Assembly: GCF_032854445.1 (NCBI RefSeq)
Contig: NC_088302.1
Coordinates: forward strand, 54,034,046 to 54,098,045
Direction: 5' to 3'
DNA length: 64,000 bases
DNA from: Liolophura sinensis
Taxonomy: Eukaryota > Mollusca > Polyplacophora > Chitonida > Chitonidae
Below are positions 1-11,700 of the stretch, piece after piece (the stretch's first letter is position 1; every line of letters starts with the position of its first letter). Position numbers and translations under genes: made by a program. The notes below the pieces were generated by a model. The model was not told the DNA's origin and searched no databases. It saw only the letters and a program-made list of their open reading frames with translations.

Positions 1-3000
1 TATGACCAATGGCTGTTGGGCATTCTGAATTCGTCGTTGTTCCTGTTAACGTTTGAACTCTAAACATGCCATTTATAATCTCTTTTGAGTCTTGACATGT
101 CAAACCCTTCATAGGATGTGGATGTGACAAGACTTTATATCTGACATCGTGAATTGGCCATCCTCTCACCCACAGAAATTAGTACCACCTCATATAGACT
201 ATCTTGATCGCAAATAATAGTCCAAATTTTCCGGAGTGCCTTAGCTTTTTCCAACTCCGTAAATTACGTATTAGTTTACATCAATATCACATTAACTTTG
301 ACAACACCAATAGTGCTTGCATGAATTCGCAAAGAGCAAGAAAAAGGTTCATAAATGGCGGCATACGAGATCTTGCCCCATGAGTTAATATTCAAGTGAC
401 GGGTGTGCTTTCCACACATAGGTCCAGTGAAAGTGCTACCGGGAAGTGTATGTCTGTCAACTTAATGCTTAGAAACATCTGTAGTACACAAATTTCGTAC
501 GCTGTAGACTTATGCAATCTATATAAACATTCACATACATATATATACATTCGCATACATTCAGACATATATACATTCAGGTCGTATTTATTACTTCTAT
601 ATATACATTATATATACATTCACAACATACTATTTATTACAGTTTCTTTCCTCAAAGGAACATTCCCAGAAAAACACTAATCGATTTCATGGCCAAAACT
701 CGATGTTTTGATTTCACTAAAAACATTATTTCATATTATTTTGGTTTATATAAATGGCTAGTACAAATCTGTTATGCCATCGCCATATTCACAAGGTTTT
801 ATAGGGATGAATAGGAAAAAAAAAACAGCTTGCAGGATTATTATTTCTAACTTTCGATACTTCCGTATTTTACAAGTGCGTAGTTCAAATCCGTCAGAAA
901 GTATTGAGAAGCCTGTAACCCTATTTGTCTAACGTTTACTTTTTGTTACAAAATGGGGGCCTATACTCATAGGCCCTGAGCATAGTTCCAAGTGTCCACG
1001 GTTATGCTGTGTTATAATGCATGGGGAAATAAACATGGCTCTATTGTTTGTCTGGCTTATCAGTTGACCTACATACCTACCTGTTTTCTCATCACACTAC
1101 GCACCCACAATAAACCCTAAACAGGTTTAGACATTTAATGATTGACCGCAAATTGACCGTCCTCTCAGCGTGACACCACTGACAAAGTACACTTCTATGA
1201 GGACTTTTAAACTCTGTAAAGTGATCTAGAAGCCCTGTTTCACTTGTTTTGAGAGACTTGGTACAGTTCAATACATTTTACGATGACACGCCTGGTTTAA
1301 GTCATGTTTTCTCGGTTGTGTTTGACCAGAAACAATCACTTCATCTGAGATCAGCGCTAGTTGATATAGAATCACTGGTGTCATCTAGGCATGTCCTTCG
1401 TCGTGTATTCCAGATGGTCGTTGTATATATTGAGGTCAAATCATTTAGCCAATTTCAAACCACTCAGGTATTTCGATTCCCCGCAAATAAATGCAGAGTT
1501 TGATTTGACGTTTACCATTGTGATTCCACGCACAAAATAAAAACCTTTATTTTGAAAAATGTCCATATCCAAAATATTCATGAGAGCTTTGGGCCATTTA
1601 TTTCTATGGGCATATTTTTACACTATTTAAAAGATTACTGCGCTGTGTTCATCCAGTCAGAGAACAGCACAGATTTATGTATTCACAAAGCAAATGAAAA
1701 TGAGTTTTAATACCTTCATTTTAAGAAACCCTTTCCTACCCGTAAAAAGTGGCACGTAAACTAATAACGACAGGTTCACCTCCCCGACCTTGGACATGCG
1801 CCATGCACGGGCCTTTCGTGGGACAATTTTTTTTTCTTTCATTTTTTATTTTTGAGAAGGTTTTCTGTAGATTCATAACACAATGACGTAAAGGTCTGAC
1901 TTCAATTTAGCATGCCAGTGAACACTTCCTTCATTTGACTGATCGTTCATCTGGTGCTAGACAAGTCTGAGTTAATACAGATTATCTGTTGTTCTACTGG
2001 ATGTATGACCTCATGTACAAACGTTCTGTGGCATTTTTCATATTTCTAGCTATAGAAATAGTTCAAGCACCATCACACCTCATCAATAAATGTGGCGTTT
2101 ACGACATGTTATATACAAATCAGACAATGCGGCTTTCATGAGATGTTATTAATCAGGGAATAATTTTATAGCCCGTGCTGTTCACAGATAACTGATATAA
2201 ATGTTGCATTTCTTTCCATATTAGTCATTGATAATGAATTTGATAAGTATTTTTTTGAGAAATTCAAACCACGGTGAGAAATTCAAACCACGACTCAATA
2301 AAGCAAAGAAAAGGTTATTTTAACTACACGTTATTCAGAGACATGAGAGTTATTGAGTTATGTCACAAATGTGCAAACCTGTATACATTAGTGAGTGAAC
2401 CAGTCCCCATGACTATCACAACGTTCATATTGGGAATCCAGCATTCGTGGGTCACGGGCAGGTGGATAGGATGGTTTAGTACAGGATTCTCAGATGGGAT
2501 CTGTTGGGATTGTCCAGAAACTAGCTAACAAATAACAACAGTGATCAGTGTGTTAATAAACATCTCCTTATTTACCCATAGCGGGTTTACAAAAACGACC
2601 ATAATCTGAGCAGGTCGAAAGATTTTACCGTCATTTTCCTGTTTTACGCAGCCCACAAAGTCCAGAGTCCACAGAGTCTGCAAATGACAGAATGGTATCC
2701 GAAGCGAATGACACCACGAAGAGTGTAAAGGTCAGGTAAGTTCAAGTAAGCAGGTTACGTACATATTTTTAAAATAAATTCAAAACCCAATATCCTGGAA
2801 TCAAAATTTGCACATATTATAGAGCCATGTCAATATTTAATTCTTATATTAACTGTAGCCTGGATTAAGGACAACAGATAGGCGGTTTTAGTGCATGCCC
2901 TATAACCTTGGCACATCATTGGTATACTGACATAGACTGCAGTTTGGTTAAAGGTGAAAAAAAGAAGACATGATGCAAACTTTAAATAAAAATTGCGAAA

Positions 3001-6000
3001 AGTTATTTGTAAAAGTGATCTTCAGCATTTTTTAAACAATTTTTAAGGAGGAAACAACATTCGAAATAATTCTGCATTGTATGTATTTGGGACCACCTCT
3101 TCTTTGGATATTAATGTTCTATATGGCGAATGTGAAGTATATCTAATAATTTTCCACACATTTTCATTCGAAGTTTAAATCATTTTTATTATTTGATTTG
3201 TTTGAAAGGTATTTATCTTGTTCAAAATTATCGCTGAAATATTCATCGGACAATTTTTAAATTTACTTCTTTGCCCGGTTAACTATAGTCCTGCAATAAA
3301 CACTGTCCAGCTACCTGTACCCATTTCGTGTTTTCATGATAGCTCGTGTTTTGTGCTCCATGTGTTTGTCAGTCCATATATTTAGCAGGGAGGATATATG
3401 TGTATTCTTGACTGGTGTCCAGATTATCACCCCTGTTATGGTCTGGTCGTGTTAGTCGCTCACTACAGGTGTTCACAGTACTGTCACAGAAAAAAACTTA
3501 CTCCTTTATTAAAGCAGCTCCAATGTCATTCTGTGGAACTGAGACTCACTCAACCGTCAAATAAGCTGACCTGAATTTTAATCATCGCTAATTATTCAAC
3601 TATTTGGACCGGCTTGGCCTTAGCTGACTTTTGGTAATCCGTCGTATTTATTCTGTGTACAAACAAATCGGCATTCGGAGTCACCCAGGTGGCAAAGCGA
3701 AGTTTACTTGCCGTGGTTTTTGTGTGAGGGTGTATTATTTAAAATATTATTATGATAAGTAAGTCGCTTCTATGCATCATTTGTGCACAGTATCATTGTC
3801 ACACATACATATCAGCTTTTTCGACGCGGCAAGTTTGCCCTGTTAGTAAAAGTACATACTGTACCACGCAACACACAACGATATTTTCAGCCACCTAACC
3901 TTTCAGCCACAAATTGCCACCTATTGAATTGTTCTGCATGGTTTAGATTTTCTTTTAAATTTATAGTCCATTGATTTTTTTTTTGCGCCAGACTTTTAAT
4001 TTCCTGGCTAGTTACGTGTTGAATGGGTTACGTGTCAAACAAAACAAAGACATGGTGTGTGTTTACTTGTCATAAAAAAGCCCATATGCACTAAATGAAT
4101 TGTTGGTTTACTACAAGCTCTCTGATTTAACAACCCAAGTGTTTGAACATCCAGGTGTCATATTTTCATTTCTCTTCAACAAAGAGTGGTTACTGTACAC
4201 AATTTTACAGGTTAAACAGTCTGCCTGATCTTGAGAAAACCAGTAACCTCATTCTCTAATCTAAGGCTGCTAGTGTTCACGTGACACCTTCAATGGGATG
4301 CATTGGGTCCACAAGTAGGTATAGTTCCCAATATGTTTGTTTCCCAGTTGTCATGATTAGTCGACAAGGACTTGTTCGGGTCTGTACTCATGCTCCTTAC
4401 CCTCCTTGTGCATGCGTTACAACTGCGACCAGACGATGTGAACAGCTTCATTCACAGCTTACCAGTTTTGTCACAAATACTAAGTATTCAGCTTTATATT
4501 CTTGACTGAAATGATTGATTTAAACTTTCACAGGTCACATTTCAGTTTGTAAAACATATGCTTTATAGTTTGAAATATGATATACTTTCTTTTATCTTGC
4601 GTTTAAATCTATTCCGACGAACACTCCGCGAGATACCACAGTAGGTGAGCAACAATTTGCGCGTAGTTTCAAACGTGCCTGTACCCCATGTTAACAGCGT
4701 AATTATCAGTCCCATCGGTACCTTATATGAAACGGCTTATTGTATTGAATTAAAACTTGGCATAGGCATTACTGTGGTTACTTATACAAGAATTTCCCCT
4801 ATCGAACTGTTTTGTCCGTTTTGGACAAAATTATGGCCTTTTTTGTCTTGACTTTTTATCAAAAGAGTTGGTTAATCTAAAGTAAAATTTGGTCCATGGC
4901 TTTACCAAGACAATTTACAGATCAGTAAAGTTCGAAAGTAAAGTTTTTGGAAGATTCACCCATTTTCTTTTGGTTATGTACTTTGATTTAGCTGTTATTC
5001 TGACGCCTCACACCGACAGGGGATGTGTTGCCGTCGTAATACTCCCACAATACTTGTTTTTTTACTATTTTCTAGCATGAGAAGGTTTTACTGGCAGTTC
5101 ATCCCGACAACAGGAATTGCTCCTTTATTAGGGCTGATCGATTAGGACAGAGAGTGGTGCATTAAGAACAGTTTTATACACGCGTGGATCGATTGTCAAA
5201 ATTTGTATAATAAACTCCATTTGATATCTTGGTAAGCCACAGTGAGAGGTTTCAAACTGATGAAATATTTTCAGGTCTTTCCAACGTCCAGTGAGAAATC
5301 ATCAGCCTCAGACCTAGTTTCGACATTTTTAATGTCACAAAGTTAACTACCATACATTTACTGAGCCGTCAAATTTCAAATTGCATTCCATTCAGTCCAA
5401 CTAGTTCTAACATAATAAACAGGAGGAGTTTTAATTATATTTTTCTTGGTGTTTCAACTAATACTTGTATCTTTTAACCGGTTTATTAAAATTCCGCCCA
5501 GTAAGTTAGGTGAGTCATCGCATGCTGGGTACTGAACTATTGGTTAATAAACCAGTAGGACCTTTAATAATAATAATTATTATATTGTATTAATACAACT
5601 TTTAGATGATCTCTATCACAGACTTTGGTTGTAATCCATGCCATTTGTATTATGGTAAAAAAACTGGGTTACAAGAAAACTGGAAAAGAAAGTTTTTGTT
5701 AAACAGAAACACAAATGATGAATGTCTGACAGACTATCATATCCCCGCAGTCCCATGGAGCAATGTTGTCCACACGCTCAAGATAACTAGCATCCCGTGC
5801 TTGCCCAGGCTCAGTTATCTTTTTCTACATCTTCTTTACCTGCTTTAATAGTTTATGCCTCGTCCCGGGGGTTCAGTCTTTTGTTTGGCCAGACAGATAG
5901 CATAATGTATATTCTATATAACACGGTGGATTCAGACCACAGGTGGAATGTCCCGCTTGTTCTTTTGACGAAGCTGCAAACTGATAAATAATTGTAACAA

Positions 6001-6477
6001 TTTGATAAAAATTGACCCAGGCCTCCTCTCCTGAAGCTGTGACATATTCTGAAGCTACGTCACATCCTTGCGACCACACGCAATCGTGGCGTTTCCATGG
6101 CGACAGTTGAACTTTTTCTTTCTTAATTTAATTTTCCACCTAAATATAACTCGAGTGCGTTAGGCCTTACCTATTGAAAGATAATACTCCATTATATCTG
6201 TCATAGAAATCATCCCATCTTCGTGCAAGCCCAGGTCTTGTTTGTGTGTAAATAGTGCATAATTATTACGATGTAAGGTTGGCCTGATTTGATATGTTTC
6301 TAGACAGCCTGTCTGCGTCATCAGGCCAATACGCAGTGGATCTCTGAATGACATGCAATGTCAATGACACAGCGTTAAATAGTACATAATACATTTCTCC
6401 CTGATTAAAGATATACACATATACAGATGTGGGCTAACATTTCAAGCTCCAATACTTACAAGAGGCTCAAATGCAGT
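1..6477. other. AT-rich non-coding region, no gene seen
   Basis: No reading frame here looks coding: the open stretches are at most about 90 codons, with AT-driven composition and no clear paired splice sites. Small local repeats are present: a CATACAT/ATACATTC low-complexity patch at about 535-640, and a 17-bp direct repeat (GAGAAATTCAAACCACG) at 2257-2273 and 2276-2292. The region could hold distal 5' non-coding exons or enhancers of the gene at 8.7 kb, but nothing in the sequence shows this. Confidence 0.6.
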
Positions 6478-6548
6478 TCAACTTGCGGATGGTCGTGGGT
6501 TTCCCCCGGGCTGTGCCCGGTTTCCACCCACCATAATCACTATATGTC
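6478..6548 (+). repeat. SINE A fragment (central part)
   Basis: The GGATGGTCGTGGGTTTCCCC stretch, the inverted CCCGGGC...GCCCGG pair and CACCCACCATAAT match the middle of the tRNA-headed SINE seen complete at 45206-45483. Neither the tRNA head nor the AAAT tail is present, so this is a truncated relic. Confidence 0.75.
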
Positions 6549-6812
6549 AAGGTGTCAGTATAGGTAACCGTGAAACAAATTGCGCCAATTTAAATATAGC
6601 ACTAAATATTGGCTAGTGGGTTCAGGAAAATCTATTTTGGAGAAGTCCCCGAGAATTGGGTTCCAGCATGGTGCTTGTAGTGATCAGTCGCTGTGACATT
6701 GTACGTGAAACCACTGCTCTGTGTAACAATAATAACACTGCATAAATTTATTTCCTCGTAGTTTATGTAAGTTTTCCCAGGCCTCTTCCTTGTCTCAGAA
6801 GGTTGTATAGGA

Positions 6813-6815
<3 letters not shown>

Positions 6816-6875
<60 letters not shown>
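6816..6875. repeat. (TA)n microsatellite, about 60 bp
   Basis: This is an uninterrupted alternating TA run. It is likely length-polymorphic and able to extrude as a cruciform. The assembled length should be treated as approximate. Confidence 0.97.
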
Positions 6876-6876
<1 letters not shown>

Positions 6877-7033
6877 GTATTATGTTAAGTAACTAAACCA
6901 CTGCCTGTTTTGACATTTACGCAACATGTTTCTTACTTACTGGTAGCACATATCCTATTCTTCATAAATAAATACAACCCATGTCTCAATGGAGGTCATC
7001 CGCCCTTATATCGTATCTCATAAAATCATGGTG

Positions 7034-7088
7034 TACCTTATGTGTACACATATGTATGTGTGTATACATATGTATGTGTGTGTACACG

Positions 7089-7155
<67 letters not shown>
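7034..7155. repeat. Compound microsatellite: TGTATACATATGTA-type units, then (TA)n
   Basis: About 60 bp of GTGTACA/CATATGTATGTGTGTA units (7034-7091) run directly into about 64 bp of pure TA (7092-7155). The units are themselves near-palindromic. The Tyr/Ile-rich reading frames on both strands here are low-complexity artefacts. Confidence 0.95.
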
Positions 7156-7162
<7 letters not shown>

Positions 7163-7705
7163 TGGTAATAAATATACTTGACGGACACGTCGCTTTTCCA
7201 GACTGACTAAAATTATTAACTTCACTGGTCAGTTAAAAGGACGACATATGTGAGGTAGATTATTAACACTGAGAGTTGTTCTGAAGCGCTTTGATTGGTG
7301 TGTTGTACGGTGCGTAGAGATCATTAAGACACGTCTGTACAAGTGTATACAGCAAGGGTTTGATGCCTTTAACACTTATCTCAGTAGACAGTGAGATTGT
7401 TCTTATGAACACTTAAACGGTAACACATCAGTGATTATCACCTGCGTTAAGGTGATCTGACCTGTTATCCCTAATGTAGATCTAGCATTAAACCAAACGC
7501 CCAGTGTAAGCGACACATAAAATGTGGACATTTGTAAAACACACGATGAACCCTTGGCAGGTGAATCTTATGTCATGTTTTATATTATAAACTTCTTGTA
7601 TTATAAAACTTACAGTGTAAATAATTTGCAAGAGAAACTAATTTTGAAACATCCGGTGTAAAATACCTTTTGATATCTTAGGTTAAAAGTAATTAAGTGT
7701 ACTGG

Positions 7706-8045
7706 TAATACACACATGGTAATACATGCACACACATGATGATACATGTACACACATGGTAATACATATACACACATGGTAGTACATGTACACACATGGC
7801 AGTACATGCACACATATGGCAATGCATGTACACAAATGGTAATACACACATGGTAATACATGTACACACATGGTAATGTGATATGACAATACATGCACAC
7901 AAATGGTAATACATGGCAATACATGTACACACATGATGATACATGTACACACATTGTAATGCACACATGGTAATACATGCACACACATGGTAATACATGG
8001 ACACACATTGTAGTACATGTAGACACATGGTAGTACATGCTACTA
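7706..8045. repeat. 20-bp minisatellite, about 17 copies
   Basis: The array is built on a unit close to GGTAATACATGTACACACAT. Copies vary by substitution (ATGGCAATGC, ATGATGATAC), and some are shortened (around 7845 and 7880). Because 20 is not a multiple of 3, all three minus-strand frames pass through a Cys/Tyr/His/Met-rich repeat that cycles every 60 bp. These frames are chance openings with no start context or neighbouring exons. Confidence 0.93.
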
Positions 8046-8217
8046 CCACATGTTATCCAGATTAAGGGAAAAGTGCGTTTAATATTTATTTCAAGACTCG
8101 TTTGGAAATTTTGTCACGGTTGTTAAGTGATGTTAACATTAATATTAATATTGATATGTGTTCTCTAAGTTTTTGACTCCAGTACTATATGGTTTCAATT
8201 TTTCTCACATAATTCGT

Positions 8218-8275
8218 GTTTATTTTTATATATGATTGGTGTTGTACGCCAAAGTCAAGAATATTTCATGATTAG
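8218..8275 (-). repeat. SINE A 3'-tail fragment
   Basis: TGATTGGTGTTGTACGCCAAAGTCAAGAATATTTCA is a diverged copy of the SINE tail in reverse orientation. It stops before the body of the element and lies about 70 bp from a longer copy in the same orientation. This stretch of the motif is listed by its position; the key part is TACGCC...CAAGAATATTTCA. Confidence 0.65.
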
Positions 8276-8339
8276 TTAACTGTTTGGTAGAGTAAACAAC
8301 AGCAGAGCCCGGGGGGAAACCACATCATCCCGCGTAATT

Positions 8340-8515
8340 TATTCTATCTATTTATTTATTTGATTGGTGTTTTACGCCGTACTCATGAATATTTCACTTA
8401 TACGACGGCGGCCAGCATAATGGTTGGAGGAACTGGGCCGAGCCCGGGTGAAACCCACGACCATCAGCTGGTTGATGCCAGACCTTCCCACGTACTTGGG
8501 AAGCCTGACACCTGT
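8340..8515 (-). repeat. SINE A, 5'-truncated copy in the intron before the large exon
   Basis: A TTTATT run, then TTTTACGCCGTACTCATGAA and GACGGCGGCCAGCATAATGG identify the reverse-strand SINE tail and body. Similarity fades after CCTTCCCACGTAC, so the tRNA head is missing. It ends about 100 bp upstream of the likely splice acceptor at 8621. Confidence 0.85.
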
Positions 8516-8600
8516 AGTAAAACCTCATCCAGAGTTTTAAATCAGGTAGGACTCCCTTGTTTTCTAGCAAGTGGATAATTAATGAATTTATTGGTAAATG

Positions 8601-8621
8601 TTTCTTTTCCGTTTATTTCAG
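8601..8621 (+). other. Probable splice acceptor before the large exon
   Basis: A pyrimidine-rich run (TTTCTTTTCCGTTTATTTCAG) ends in CAG at 8619-8621, 89 bp before the start codon at 8711. If used, the large exon begins at 8622 and at least one non-coding 5' exon lies upstream. I could not locate that exon. The alternative is that transcription starts inside this region. Confidence 0.6.
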
Positions 8622-8632
8622 TTTCGAGTGAG

Positions 8633-8668
8633 ATGAGTCCGATGTCTTCAAATCTAATCGGTTCCTAA
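8633..8668 (+). promoter_or_regulatory. Short upstream ORF in the 5' leader
   Basis: An ATG at 8633 opens an 11-codon frame (MSPMSSNLIGS) that ends at TAA 8666-8668, 42 bp before the main start. It contains a second ATG. It is in the same frame as the main ORF but is stopped, so it cannot extend the protein. Such uORFs often reduce translation of the main frame; whether this one does is not known. Confidence 0.4.
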
Positions 8669-8710
8669 GGTTTGACCATTATTCTCTTCTATATAACACG
8701 AGTCTGAACC

Positions 8711-11700
8711 ATGTCGTCGGTGAACGACGAGCGAAATATCAAACAAAAGTTGATAGATGAGGTGTCACGGGTTCAGACCTCCAATCTTCGTCGAGTGGAG
8801 TCATCGTCTGGCATGAAAACGATCTTTTCCAGTGCTGATTATCAAAATACATTAAGTCAACCAAAACCTCAGTTCGGTGTTCGAAGAAACAACAATGCGC
8901 ACAAAGGTCATCACGCGCACAAAACCCCACCGTCACCAGGGAAAAGCCGTGTACGACCGAAACACAACGAGCATAAAGCTATCACTGCCGACCTCTTCGA
9001 AAGAAACAACAACCACAAGGATAGGTCGGAAGTGAATTCATTCATACCGCCTGATGAGCCACTGGCAACCTCCACGCTAAAACCTGAAGCAAATACATCA
9101 AATCGAACAGCCTCTACAGAGGATCATGATTATCATTTTGAGACAATTTTGCAAAATTCGAAGACAGTTTCTTCAGCAGAAAATGGGATCACCGCAACAA
9201 CGTCAACATTTGTGGAAACAGAAAGGAATGGTACAGTTTCTGACACAACGCCGACAGGTACATTTTCAACAGGGATGAAACAACATGAGAGATGGGAAGA
9301 AAATACGAAAAGTTTTAACCTACCTGACCAAACCAATACCAATGTTACGTCTGAGCGTGCTGAAACTGAAATGGCGTTACCCGACGACAAAATACAGAGT
9401 ACTAGTGTGGGCATGTCGACTACGGAGTCGACTCTAAGCGAGGAAGATGAGGCTATTCAAGAACTGTTGGATATTGCTCAGGGACAGGAATCAGAAATGA
9501 AGGAAACTGAGCTTAAAGAGACATCATTCCAGTCAGACCAGAACCACAATGCTTCTCCCTCGGAAATTATGGCCAAAACTTCTCTTACAGAAATGTTAGG
9601 AAATTCTCGATTTGAAACAGAGACAAGTGATGTTGAACATTCTGAGGAAACTGTGGAAATGGCACACAGAAATAGTTACGGATTCACCTTTGATCTAAAC
9701 GACATTATTTCTTCCACACCGCAAGCAGGAAGCACGTGCGAAGGGAACAGTACTCCTAGCGATAGAGGTTCTGTGTACTCGGGAAGTGATCCTCGATTTG
9801 ACCGAGGCGAGAGGGTGACAAGTAGTCAGGCGTCAAACAGGAACTCAGCACAAAGCGACGCCGGCCAAGAAGAGCTTGTCTTAACAGAGGCAACTCACAT
9901 CGAGTCTGTTCAGGCCGGTCCACTTGATACAGAGATACAGTCTCCACCTGATAGAGAAACCCCTGACACTGATAAAGGCGTGCTAGTTACCCATGATGCC
10001 GACATATCGCACGATGACCAAGAGGTAGACAAGAAAAGGGAGCCAGATGTCACATCTGACGATAATGGAATTAACGATTCGGATCACTACGATCCGGATC
10101 TCCCATCTCAGGTAGAAATTGACGAAACGCATCGGCGATTTGACCAAATGTTAGCAGATTTGAGTACTAGCTTCGAAGAGGATTTCACTACCACAGAGAA
10201 ATCAGTTGGTAGGCAGTTGTCATCGGACGCTGAAGTAATCGTGCATTCAGTCGATGACCATGTGGCTGAGCCTGCGGCGAATTATCACGCCAAAGAAGCA
10301 GACACAGCTCAAGAGTTTACTGATCTTGAGTCCAGTATAATTTCTGTGCCTGATGAAGCGGTGACGAGTGACATTTCTGACTTCTGTGCAGCTGCTGAAA
10401 ACCAAAAACTGCAGCGCATGTCAACAGCATCTAATAACAGTTCCTCTTCACATGCCAACAGAGCAGACACCAGTGATGACAACGTCGAATATAAGTCAAG
10501 AGCTGCGTCCTCAAACTTCGAATCGCAGAATACCAGTCTTACAAATGCAATTAAAAATAAACTGACTCGCCAAGTATCTGGCGGTAGCGCTTCCCAACAG
10601 GATGCCTCTGGGGAATTCATGGATCTGGAAACCAGCCAGTATCATGTAGATGACAGTGGCTCATTTCACACAGACACAAAAATGAGTTTCAGTGCTGGTG
10701 GAAAACAAGAGTTAGAGTCGCGTGGGTCTAGCGCCAAGCAGAATATAGAACACAGTTTTTCTGAACTCAACTCTAGTTTCCACAAGCAGATCGGGAAAAT
10801 GGACGACAAGGTTATATACAGTGAAATTCCCCCTCGTTCCCATGATAGTAGCCCAAGAAACAGCCGAGGAGAAGCAGCAAACGTCGCAGTGAATACTGCG
10901 GTGTATTCAGAGGCTTATCAGATACGACAATATCTCGGTACACCCCAAGACAGTGCTTCCGACAACAGCCTACTGTATGAATCCATCAGAGACGATACAA
11001 ACTCTTCTAACGATGTCCGTGAAAACCTGTCCGAGTCTGCGTCTTCTGGAAACAAAACACAAGCGTCTGGTCGACTATCTCCCCTTGGTGCGGAGGTTTC
11101 TGATGCTGGAGGCAAGTCGTCCTGGAACAGTGAGACGTACACAGTTGGTGGAGGAAACACTGCGTTGCGGGTAACCAGTTCACAGACTACAGATACACCT
11201 AAGGGCAGTATGGCTACCAGGAGTGTTCCGTACGGATCAGAGAAGGTTGCCGATTCTAGTTTTCTCCCAAGAACTCCACGACCGTTTGGCTTTAATAAAA
11301 ATAAGTCAGAGTTCCAGACCCTGTCAGAGAGCGTCAATGTCAAAGGTTTAGCCAAACAGCTGGAAAAATCCCTGGACTTTTCAAGAATGTTACGCTCGCC
11401 GGGCAACAGTGCTGAAGAAAAACGTGCTGATAAAGACACACACATATCCTCTTCAAAGAAAACTCACGTGAAAAGTCAAGACCCTAAAGATGCGTTTGGC
11501 ATGGTTTTAAGTGAGATATTTCGGAGGAACAGATTGAAAAGTGTTGAAGATGAGGATGAATACAATGAAAAGAAAGACTTTCAGACACCTTCCGAGAGTA
11601 ATATTGTGAAAAACAACGCGAAAACTCAGGTAAACCGTGACGGTGAAAACGCTGAAAGGCCATCTGAAAGGACAGGCGAGGTATCACCTCAGAACGCATC

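Noticed and set aside
1249-1503. 84-codon plus-strand frame with fairly balanced composition
   Set aside because: There are no splice sites, no recognisable motif, and the length is within chance expectation.
6986-7225. Tyr/Ile repeat frames on both strands
   Set aside because: They are direct translation of the (TA)n microsatellite.
7610-8049. Cys/Tyr/His-rich frames on the minus strand
   Set aside because: All three frames read through the same 20-bp minisatellite, which explains the repeated peptides. There is no supporting gene structure.
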